This document shows, piece by piece, positions 16,652 through 26,587 of a DNA stretch of 64,000 nt; position 1 is the first letter of the stretch; every line of letters begins with the position of its first letter. The position numbers and the translations under genes are program-made. The DNA lies in assembly GCA_007922305.1 (NCBI GenBank), contig ML677386.1, forward strand, positions 14,029,585 through 14,093,584, given 5' to 3'. The DNA comes from Dermatemys mawii (taxonomy: Eukaryota; Chordata; Testudines; Dermatemydidae). The notes beneath the pieces are model-generated. The model was not told the DNA's origin. It was given only the letters and a program-made list of their open reading frames with translations, and made no database searches.

Positions 16652-18071
16652 ATTATCAAGTTAAGTGAAATCAAATAGATTTTACCAAGTATGTAACAGA
16701 CTGCAGGCACTCTTTTGTCTCTTACTCTACACAATTTCACCCATTTTTCCCTGCACTGCTAAGAATTTAGTAAAGGAACATTCAATGAAAGCATATACAG
16801 GCATTATCTCATTCATTTGGTAAGAAATATGGAGAAGTGAGAGTACTGCCTGTATCTTTTGTGATCCTATCATCTTTGCTTCCCTTGGTCATGCTGTGGA
16901 GTAATATAGAACACGATATATGAGTACTACATCTAATAGTTCTATTTAGAGAGATTATGATCATAAATAGTAGTTTGTTGATCTGGGGGACTGAAAACTA
17001 CCAAACCTAAAAGACATGTTATGCGTATTCTATAGAAAATAATGAATCACTGGTGCGTTTTAGACTGGTGAGTGATGATACTGCCATTAGTCAGGCAGTG
17101 GTATCAGCATGCCGCCCACAGTTTCTAAAGGCTCTGATGTTGCATTTGGGGCCTTTATTTTCGGCACTTATATACCTAATCAGACAAAGTAAGATGTGTG
17201 TTTCTTCCTTTTTTGTATTTTTCCATTATCTTTGAAGGATCTACATAAGATTGACAATTTTTGCCAGGAATGGAGTGAATGTTTGTCAAAAATGAGAACA
17301 TTTGCCTCAGCCATAACCCATTTTAGAACTGAATTTGAACCAAGCTCCCTCTTTTATGGTTCTGATGCTGTTAGATCAAGACCTCCATAATCCAAAACCT
17401 GACTCATTACACAAGGTTGTTCTGTTCCAGTATCAGTGTGAGTGGAGGCCATTTGTGGTAACATACATTGTAAGGAAAAGTATAGTTATGTATGATGCTG
17501 AAAGGAGCAAGTCTCCAGGTTCTTGTGCACCTGCTCCCTTAGTCACAAGACCACAGAGTTTAAAAAACAAAAACAGCACAAAAAGTTTGTAGGTGGATAT
17601 GAGGCATGCGGACATAGACTTCAACATAATTCTCTTAAGGCTGAGTACTTCTTCATTTAAGTTCCTTTCTTAGGCCTGAGCTGGGGAGGATCAGGTCGAC
17701 CTAAGATATACAACTTCAGCTACGTGAATAGCTTTGACTAAATGTCAAAGTTTAGTCCTTTCACATAAAACAACAGATTGTAGAAACACAGGTTTTGTTT
17801 TATTTTTAAGATTCATAGGTCATAGGAGACATTGCAGGACTCTAAATAGTTTTGTGACGAAAGAAAGATTAAGCATTTCATTCTGACAATATTACATCTG
17901 TTTTTCTTTTCCAAAGCAAAGAGAATACGAAAGATAGTGTGTCTACACATTTCCTTACCACTTTCAAAGGGAACTGTCATAGGCTATTGGCATGGGTATA
18001 GCATACAATCCCTGGGGGGCACTTATCCTCAGAGTAGCCACACTTGATTTTCTTGATTTTGACTTAGCACG
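16652..18071. other. unassigned intron sequence
   Basis: Short open frames at 17053-17592 overlap in several frames and show no conserved motif. No repeat recognised. Confidence 0.55.
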
Positions 18072-18079
18072 TTTCATAA

Positions 18080-18391
18080 CAGGGATCGGCAGCTTTTCAG
18101 CAGTGGTGTGCCGAGTCTTCACTTATTCACTCTAATTTAAGGTTTCACGTGTCAGTAATAAGTTTTAATGTTTTTAGAAGGTCTCTTTCTATAAGTCTAT
18201 AATATATAACTAAACTGTTGTTGTATGTAAAGTAAATAAGGTTTTTAAAATGTTTAAGAAACTTCATTTAAAATTAAATTAAAATGCAGAGCCCCCCTGG
18301 ACCAGTGGCCAGGACCTAAGCAGTCCGAGTGCCATTGAAAATCAGCTCGCGTGCTGCCTTTGGCACTAGTGCCATAGGTTGCCTTCCCCTG
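18080..18391. mobile_element. small hAT MITE, copy 1 of a family found twice here
   Basis: It starts CAGGGATCGGCAGC and ends GGTTGCCTTCCCCTG, and it is flanked by TTTCATAA (18072-18079) and TTTCAATA (18392-18399), a degenerate 8-bp duplication. The interior shares AGTCTTCACTTATTCACTCT, GGTCTCTTTCTATAAGTC and ATATATAACTAAACT with the inverse copy at 56255-56540. No coding capacity. Confidence 0.75.
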
Positions 18392-18471
18392 TTTCAATAG
18401 CCTGCCCACATAAATGTGCAGATATATAGCGTTTGTTTTCAAATAAGTTGCTTCACAAGCAATGAAGGCCC

Positions 18472-19115
18472 TGTGACGGAGTTAGACCAGAAGGGTATAG
18501 GAGAGTGCTGGAAGGCAGGTATATCAGCCTCAGGATGTGAAGGTCCCTGTTCCCTGGATAGCCCAAGCAAAGGCTACTCCAGGCCAATCAGGAAGCTTCT
18601 AGAAAGGAGTAGAAACAGCTAGCCTGATTGGGACACCTGAAGCCAATCAGGGACTGGCTGAAACCAGTTAAAAACCTCCCAGTTAGTCAAGTGGGTGTGG
18701 GTGTCAGGAGCTGTGGGAGGAAGTTGTGCTGTTGGTGAGACTGAGTGGTGGACAACATATCATACAGAAGGAAGGAGGCCCTGAGGTAAGGGTGAAGTGG
18801 AGTTTGAAGAAGCGAGGACTGCTGTGGGGAAGTAGCCCAGGGAATTGTATTGTGTTTTGTGGATAAAAGGTCAGCCATCTTAGCTGATACTATTAGGGTC
18901 CCTGGGCTGGAGCCCGGAGTAGAGGGTGGGCCCAGGCTCCCTGCCCTTTTTCCACCTTCCATACTGGCCTGTGATGAAGGTAACTCACTAGGCGGTGACT
19001 CTTGCCAATTATACTGAGAAAGGGAGGTCACTCTGGGGCCTAGATGAGTTTCTGAGGCCCCTAAATCTGCCAGGAAGCGCAGGACCCACAAGTACAAACT
19101 TGGAGCTTTGTCACA
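18472..19115. mobile_element. solo LTR (LTR retroelement)
   Basis: The 644-bp segment opens with TGTGACGGAGT and closes with TTTGTCACA, so it has short inverted TGTGAC/GTCACA tips. GCCC flanks it on both sides (18468-18471 and 19116-19119), a 4-bp target duplication. No internal gag, pol or env-like sequence is adjacent, so it is a solo LTR left by recombination. I recognise it as a reptile LTR but cannot say whether it belongs to a Gypsy-type element or an endogenous retrovirus. Orientation is not settled. Confidence 0.7.
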
Positions 19116-19119
19116 GCCC

Positions 19120-20008
19120 GTTTAACTGTTTTTAATTGAATTGGGCTACTGATGTTTTACTAAGTCTGTTTGCATTTCTCCTCTACCTTCAATTATAATT
19201 TAAAACAAATAAAAGAATCCAAATCTTTACAGCTGTCAATGTCACACTAACTTTATGCCATTTGTGTGGATTGCCACTGAATAATTTGATTTCCATTTCT
19301 CTGTGTACTTTTGATCATTAGCATTTTTTACAGTTGTGGAAAACGATGAAAAAAATTCCCACAAAGTGTGTTTTTGGGCTTCATGTTCAATTAATTAAAA
19401 AGAAAACAAGAAAAAACCTTTGGTACATCTTAATTTTTTGCTGGGCATCTGGATTCCATTGTTATTCAGGGTGCGATTACCACTTAAAGCCTTGTTAAAT
19501 TTGAATTACATTATCTAGATCGCCAGGGATTTTTCCTAAAGCCATTTTCTTTTGCACTGTATATGACAGCAATGTGGTTTAGGCTCCAATTATTGTTTCT
19601 GACACATGAGCTTTTGGATCTCTAAAACAGATCCCTATTCTCTAGGGGTTCAGAGTGATGACAGTTCGAATATTCATTTTATATATTCGGTAAGCCCAGT
19701 ATGGTAGTAAATCTCTATTATAGAAGTACCTTTTAGAAACAGCTGCTCTGTGGTAGATAAGGTAACACAAATAATTCTGTTTAATGTAAAGGTCCCATTT
19801 AGTGTGAATTGTAATATTTTTGTAACACATATGTTTGGGGGGTTTTATGCAGATTTGATTTTAGACAGAAGCAGTACTTTTGCATTGTAGTAGTTTTTGA
19901 CCACCAAAGAGGACTTTCTCCCTCTCTCATAGAAATTAGAGCTACAAGTGGTCTGAAAGAAGTGTCAAGTCTAGCATTGCTCAAGAGTTGAGTTCTGTTG
20001 GTTCATTG
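19120..20008. other. unassigned intron sequence
   Basis: AT-rich DNA between the solo LTR and the Penelope-like region. Nothing recognised. Confidence 0.55.
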
Positions 20009-20132
20009 CAGTGTTGTTGTAGTTGTGTTGGTCCCAGGGTATTAGAGACACAAGGTGGGTGAAGTAACATCTTTTATTGGTTCAACTCCTGTTGGTGAGA
20101 GAGAGAAGCTTTTGAGCTGCACAGAGCTGAGA
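20009..20132 (-). mobile_element. Penelope-like element tail in inverse orientation
   Basis: On the minus strand this reads as the same tail as that at 22000-22095: CTCAAAAGCTTC, CTCTCACCAACAGGAGTTG, CAATAAAAGATGTTACTTC, CACCTTGTGTCTCTAATA, then CCAACACAACTACAAC. It lies upstream of the element body, facing the opposite way. Penelope-like elements often have inverted or tandem partial copies at the 5' side, so it may belong to the same insertion. It could also be a separate insertion. Confidence 0.65.
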
Positions 20133-20140
20133 AGAGTGCA

Positions 20141-20172
20141 CATGCGCACGTGCACACACACACACACACACA
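20141..20172. repeat. CA-type microsatellite
   Basis: Alternating CA/CG/TG dinucleotides, mostly (CA)n, sit directly after the inverted Penelope-like tail and before a short ATCTTACCTCACCCACGTTG segment that again resembles that tail. Confidence 0.85.
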
Positions 20173-20499
20173 TCTTACCTCACCCACGTTGGTTTTTCTA
20201 TTTTAAAGCTAGAGCAGTTTTTTGAACCCATTTGTCACTGATCCTTGTGATTGTCCTTTCCTGGCCCCCCACTAGGACTGCTGTGAAAGGAATCCAAGCC
20301 TCTGTGTTCTGGATCCCCTGGGATTCATTGAGCTTGTCTTCTCCCAACTAAAGCAAACCTATTGTCCCAAGGTGTTTTACTTCAAATAGGCTGTTGCTGA
20401 GTGCTGATCACTTAAGCATTATCTCTGGCCTGGTAGAGACATGATACTACCCTGCTAATTTAGGTGGATCCACATACACACAAGCTTTCCATGACACGA

Positions 20500-22095
20500 T
20501 AATTTCATGATAAAATTTCATAAACTCATCCACAATTCAGAAGTGGTACAGACAGAGCCCTCAGGGTGTCACATTAAAGCTAGCACTGTTTGTTTGAATG
20601 CATTCATAATGTGGCCCCATCAGGAGAGCCAGCCTATTTTGGATTGGCCAAGGTCAAATCTTAAAGTTCTCAGTCATCATTCTAGTGGCAGATGCTCCCT
20701 TATACACAAACACATTGCCAAAACTCATCCCTTTCATCCTTACCCAGAACAAATTTACATTCAACAACAAACACTTCATCCAAGCCATGGGAACTGCCCA
20801 GGGTACTATGTTGGCTCACCAGTATGCCTACTTCTTCCTGGGCCACCCTGAGGAAGAATTTCTGGGAAAATGTACCCCAAAACCAATGATATACCTGAGA
20901 TACATCTAAGATATTTTCCTTCTCTGGACAGATGACCTAAATTCCATGATAGATTTCCACAACTTCAGCAACTACTATCTTTCTAGAAAAACACTCCCAC
21001 ATCAGCACCAGCTTCCTGGACACCCAAATCAGCTTCAACAATGGAACCCTGCAGACAGTGATATACAAGAAACCCACAGATCACAACTTTTTACTTCCAC
21101 ATCTTTAGCAACCACTCTAGATGCACCAAGAAATCAATTATCTACTGCAAAGTGCTGAGCTACCACAGAATATGCCCTGAGGAGAAAGTCCAGGATGCCC
21201 TTAAAGCTGCCTTCACCAAACTAGGACACTAGTTTAGAGGCCCAGAGAAGTAAATTTCATCATGGAATAGGCCACTCAAATACGCTGAGAGAACCTACTT
21301 TAAATTCGGGGGTAAAAAACAAAACAACCCATGTACCAGACACCTCTAGTGACAACTTCATGGGGATCATATCCTGAAAGATATATTTCCGAGCCCCCTC
21401 TTCTCGCATATAAACAATCCATCAACCTCACCAAACTCATCATCAAAAGCAAGCTGCCCAGAGGATGCTCCCCGAACAACAGATGCAAAACCTGTAGACG
21501 TAGCTCCACTGTCATGATGATCCACGCTCCCCACAACACATCTTTCAAGATCCACGTTCCTACTCATGCCAATTGTAATATGTGGTGTTCCTCTTCCAAT
21601 GCAACAACTATGTAGGTAAAACCAGACAATCAAGTTCTCAAATGAACTCTCACAGAAAAATTAGACAAAAACATCCTCTCACCTTTTCACAAAATGGTCA
21701 CTCCCTATCTAACTTTTCAGTCCACAGCCCCAAAGGAAACCTGCACAATACCTTCAAAGGGCAAGCCTGGAAGTTTAAATGCTTAACTTTGCTAAACACT
21801 AAAAATTGTGGACTCAGTAGAGACTCTAGTTTTATGCTGCCCCATAACAATCTGTAACCCACTAACTCTCTCTTGTCCTAAGATTGCAGAGGTGTTAATT
21901 GCCTTCTTCATCTTGAATGCTCTCTTGCAACATGTGTTTTAATTCCTTATTCCACTTTGTATTTAGTTTTGTAATTCTGATTACCTTTCCCAGACCTGAA
22001 GCAGATGTCTGTGGAGCTTGAAAGCTTGTGTCTTTCACCTGCAGAAGTTGATCTAATAAAATATAGTAACTTAATCACCTTGTCTCTCTCACTCC
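20500..22095 (+). mobile_element. Penelope-like retroelement, decayed (RT C-terminal part plus GIY-YIG)
   Basis: Pieces of a Penelope-type protein are read in order on the + strand. NKFTFNNKHFIQAMGTAQGT and AHQYAYFFLGHPEEEFL (near 20740-20865) are RT blocks with the GTA.GT motif. MIYLRYI*DIFLLWTDDLN (near 20885-20945) is the RT catalytic box, with a stop codon in place of the first aspartate of Y-I-D-D. After a spacer come SKLPRGCSPNNRCKTCRRS (near 21440-21500), FKIHVPTHANCNMWC and YVGKTRQSSSQMNSHRK (near 21545-21650), the endonuclease region. The tail runs to about 22095. Many stops and shifts make it inactive. Confidence 0.75.
21331..21857 (+). pseudogene. GIY-YIG endonuclease domain of the Penelope-like element (broken)
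   Basis: One frame gives INLTKLIIKSKLPRGCSPNN and RCKTCRRSS and runs to C..WC at about 21590. Another resumes with CNNYVGKTRQSSSQMNSHRK, then HPLTFSQNGHSLSNFSV, up to 21857. C-x2-C clusters ahead of the YVG-x-T motif, then an R/HR helix and an F..GH box, are the usual order in Penelope-type GIY-YIG domains. The first half of the GIY motif is damaged by the frameshift near 21595. This endonuclease would nick target DNA for priming in an active element. Confidence 0.65.
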
Positions 22096-22899
22096 CTTTC
22101 TTTGTTGCTCTTTAATCATCTAGAATGGTTGCTGTTGAACAAGGCAAGCCACTGGAAGCAAGTCCTACTATTAGAGTAGAAACATGCACATTAAGCCTTC
22201 AGCTGTGCATTGCTCAGTAATTATAGTTGTTTTCCCGAGTTTGCATGGAATTTTACACCTTGAATTTTGCTTTGGTTCAATTTTAAATAAACCTAAAATT
22301 TTAATGCAAAACTAAACTAAATTGTGGCTGGTTTGGGGCTGAAAACCCTGTTTTCAAACAAGACCATGTGTTATTGATATCTTGAACTCATGACAGACTC
22401 ATCAAAGTGGGTTTGTTGTCTCACCCTGCGTTCTTAAATCTGGTAGATCTTTTCTGTAAACAGATCTTTCTGTCTTCCTAATACTGTATTTTTGCACCTT
22501 ACTGGAAGTGTCTAATTAAGCTATACCTTTGCCATAGGGTGCCTGGTAACTATAAGGACTTATAGAGCTGCCTCCAGTTATATATTTTGCATCACCTGTG
22601 CAGTTAAGGTCATATGCCTGCCTTCTACCTGGAAATATTTTTAGACTGAAGTATCTGTGTCCCTTGTTGACTTCCTGACTTGCATAGGATGTAAGGGAGC
22701 AGAGCAAGGGTCCTTACAAGCCTTTGAGGAGCAAATTACAGACTTGTCCCCCCATGCCCAAGGTAGCAGAAGTGTTTTTGTGTACTGCAGCTTGCAGCCA
22801 CTAAAGGGTAGATTCAGGAAGCTGGAGGAAGACGACATCACCCACAAGAGTCTTCCTGCTGCTTCCTTCCCTGCTCTACCATCAGGGAACAAGTGAAGG
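22096..22899. other. unassigned intron sequence
   Basis: No recognised feature between the Penelope-like element and the purine-rich tract. Confidence 0.5.
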
Positions 22900-23170
22900 C
22901 CGCTCATATGTGGAGGAGGGGTTGAGATCAAGCATGATGAAAGGGTAGAGGACTGGGAGAAAAATAAGGAGAAGGAGAATATATTTTGGAAGTAGGAGAA
23001 GCCTGTACAAAGCTAGAGGAGCGGAAGAAAGGATGTGTAGAAAGAAGCAGGACAAGGAAAGAGAAGACCAAGATAAAAGGAAATTTAAAAAAGACAGAAA
23101 TGGGACCTTAAAATGGAGAGAGGAGGAGGGGAGCTGAACATAAAAACAGAAGGAGAAGTGCAAGAAATAA
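22900..23170. repeat. purine-rich (GA) tract
   Basis: The + strand is unusually rich in A and G (repeated GGAGAAG, GAGGAGG, AAGAAG words) for about 270 bp. The inverse pyrimidine strand explains the long leucine/serine-rich open frames predicted there. No gene or known repeat is recognised. Confidence 0.6.
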
Positions 23171-23667
23171 GGGTAGATTTTGATCCAGGGAAATATAATT
23201 TAATAAATAAGATATGGAGCTCACCCTGCTGGACCATGGTATAAAATACAGTATATGTAACAGTAAATTTACAAAGAGGTAAATACAGCCCCTGCCCCTT
23301 CCTTGTTGTCCCTTTCTGTTCAAATGATAAGTATTCCAAATGTTTTCCTACAAAAATCTGGTCACTCACTGGGTAGCAGACCACTGGGAGTCAAAGGGTA
23401 GCAGGAAGGATGGCCTCTGACACCTATAAACCTACCACTTACTTTGGGCACCAGTTGTTCATTTATTCAGAAACATTTGATCAGGACCAAAATTCCTCTC
23501 CAGGAGATTTTATTGTAGCGTTTGCATTTGAAGCAGTATGTTTCTATATCATATCCTAGCAACTTTAGCTGGCTATAAATTTAACATAAGCTAATGTATT
23601 TTTACTAGAGTATTCATATCTATGTCATGATGTGTCACCCTGAAGTAATCTGTTGTTTCAATTTCAG

Positions 23668-23760
23668 CATGCGAGACAGAAGCGGGGAAAGTTTATCAGG
23701 TATCACTGGAAGAGCACATCCAGCCTTTCAAAGACAGCATGGAGCAATTCATTAATCAAG
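23668..23760 (+). CDS. FMN2: FMN2 exon f (FH2)
   Basis: The acceptor is AATTTCAG and the donor is GTAAAT. The two leading bases (CA) complete an alanine codon with the G of exon e. Thirty codons follow, from [20 protein letters not shown] to [10 protein letters not shown], with one base left for the next junction. Phase and sequence continuity across a 15-kb intron make the exon secure although it is only 93 nt. Confidence 0.94.
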
Positions 23761-26284
23761 GTAAATAATGAAACGTCATTTAACCTTTTCAAGACATTTC
23801 AAAGGAAATCTATAGGAACAGTGTTTATACATTGGGAGTAATGAGACAGTACAACAATCATCTCACAAATCTTTTAGAAGTGTGTGGCATCTGATTAAAC
23901 TAGCCCACATCTTTCTATGATGCCAAAATAAACTATCAGTGAGTCACCCTCTTGAGTGGCAGTAAAGACGGATGCTGTTGGCTCGAGAGTGTGAACTCAT
24001 GAGTTCGCAACTCTAAAATTTTTTCAAGAAGCAAACATTTTACTAAAGCTGGACTCATCTCCAGTGACTGTTGTGCTAAAAATACAGTGTCTGCAGAGCA
24101 GAGGTCTCATTTCAGCTCTTCAGATTGCAAAATGTGTGACTCACTCTTTTTAAACCAAACACAAAAGGCAAATCCAAATGGACAGGCTTGTGGAAAATAC
24201 TGCAGGTGGGGGTGGGTGGGAGGGATAAAGTTAAATGTATCTATGCTGATCTTGCCTGAACACTAGGAGGGAAGCACTGTAACGGGGGGATGGGGGATGT
24301 GTTTCCATGGCCCACATTCAGAGCTCTGCAGTAAGTGAGGAAAACAGCACTGCCAATGAGAGAATGTTCTGAGTCAGAATGTTCTCTGCTGACTTGGCCA
24401 TGCTGGTTTTCTAGCAAGTACAGTCTACTTATTTGGCTGTTCCTGACCTCACTCCAGCTTTCTCAAACCATACAACATAATAGAAAATAAAAATATTGCT
24501 TTTTTTTTCATGATTGGATAAACAATTGTGTGAGAAGTGAGAGCTTCTACTGCATATCCCTTTTAGAGGTCAGTAGTGCTGAAGTCTAGAACTGTGTTAA
24601 TTAATAGTCACAAATGGAAATGATCATTGATAGATTATATTAGAGTTCAATGCCCGTTACTTATTTCTGGTGAGCTAGTCAAGTATTAAGTGCACGTTTT
24701 TGCTTTCTAATTGGATCATCAAAGGTAAATAGAATTTTCAAGTTAGTCTTATGGTGATGTTCAGCATGGTGCACCAATTCCTGTGACTTCACATGCCATT
24801 GAACAGACTTATTTATATTGCCAAAACCCTAAGTGACTAATCAAATATAAACCAACAGATCCTGAAATTATAAAGGTCAGTCCCCAAATCCTTGCTGAAC
24901 AGCTCCTAAACTGTGTCCTGAAGCAATTGGTAAGATCTGCTTTGGAATCAGAGGCCTGCATTCTATACTTGATGCCACAATGATGGTGTTTTGCTGGTAA
25001 TTGTTTTTGGCATCTAGCTTAATGTATATACAAATAAGGTTATGCATGTGAAAGAAGGAACAACAAATTTAAAGATCATTTGTCAAAATGAAGTACACAT
25101 TCTTTTCTTCAGATGATGTATTAGGAGCTACAGCTTAAGGTCTAATAACTATTGTATGAATTCCTCTTATAACAATGAATTGAATTTCAGGTTTATTCAC
25201 TTATATTAGCGCAAATCAGAAGAAACTCCAATGATGTTACGTCATCCCTTTAGGAAAGGACAATGAAAACATTATTAATGGTCATAAGAGTTGCCTGGCT
25301 CCCTATTTAAATTTCTTCAAGTTTTTGAGACTGTTCTGCTGCAGCAGTGAATTCCAAAGAATGATTATGTGGAGAAGAATTAATGTTATTCTGTTTTGCT
25401 TGTTACATGCTTATCAGATATTTTTTTTTTTGAAAGTGATCCCCTTCCCCGATCTTGTATTCATTTTGAGACAGAGAAAAGAAGATATTGAAAAATCTGA
25501 TCCTAGAAGTCTAGTCTCTTATCGGAATGTACAGATGTTATTCCTTTTTGGCGTTAGTTGAGTTTTGTGTGATCATTGATGGATGAAGATATCCCATAAC
25601 CTCAGAACAGCAGCAAAGTTAAAAATATCATTTGCATGTTCTTATGGAAATTATTACAAGTAGGGGTTATGATACTATTATTACAAGTAGGGGTTATTTA
25701 GGTAAATAAAGTAGTCTACATATATTTAAACCTTGCAAAGGCTACTTTTCTGAAATCTATCACGATATTACTATATGAAAGATAGAGCTTAACATATAGG
25801 AGAAAAGAATCCTTTAGTTAAGTTCAAAAAATAAAGTAATTTTAAAATACCTTCCATTATTAAATCCTTTGTTTTTTCTTGGTGGGATTGAATTCAGACT
25901 TGAAAGAGGCCATGTTTAAAACAGGATTTCTCTTGCCTGTTCAGTGTTTGACAGGCTTTTGATCTAGATATTTTTTCTAAGGGCTTTTGTTGTTTATGTA
26001 GGCATAATCGATGAGTCTTTTCAGCTAGACTGCACACACACACGATCATTTAGAAAAACAGAGGGACAACTTTTGGCACCTTTGGGGGATTTCTGTGTTT
26101 ATATAATGTGTGTTCTGAGCAAAGTGAAATAAAGTTTAAATTTTTATATTTAAAGTTCAGTTTCTCCAAAGCAAAACAAAAGTTTTAAACTTGCAATTAA
26201 ATTCATAACACTGATCTACAATTTTTTAGAAGTCATCTGCTTCAGAGATAAAATGTGATATTTATTATGTATTTTGATGTGCTG
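23761..26284. other. 5' part of intron 6, mostly unassigned
   Basis: AT-rich, with the 27-bp tandem duplication at 25650-25697 and a T-run near 25422. No exon or repeat family recognised. Confidence 0.55.
25650..25697. repeat. 27-bp tandem duplication
   Basis: ATTATTACAAGTAGGGGTTA followed by T occurs at 25650-25670 and again at 25677-25697, so the period is 27 bp. It appears to be a recent slippage duplication. Confidence 0.85.
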
Positions 26285-26587
26285 AATTCAAATATGACAA
26301 TTAAAACAACTGATTGGCTACTGTTTCTAAGATATTTAAGTTTTTACATTTTATATCTATGTATATTGTATAGATAGTTTTAATCATAAATTGTAAACTT
26401 AGGTCTTTTCATGTGTTTATGGTTGCTTTACATGATAATATTTCACCTGTCCTGTTTATGTAACACTTTAAAAATCAGCAAAAGGGTTATATAAATAAAA
26501 TGTATTATGAAACAAAAGGCAAAAAACTATTATGTACATAGTTTAGTCCTATTCAGCGTCTACTCGGCACTTCTTGGCTTGTCTCTT

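Noticed and set aside
18687..19097. 136-codon minus-strand frame
   Set aside because: It lies wholly within the solo LTR. No known protein motif is visible and LTRs of this kind are non-coding.
22641..23384. Several 70-100-codon frames rich in leucine and serine
   Set aside because: Those from about 22880 onward are explained by the purine/pyrimidine strand bias of the tract at 22900-23170. The others overlap in opposite strands without motifs.
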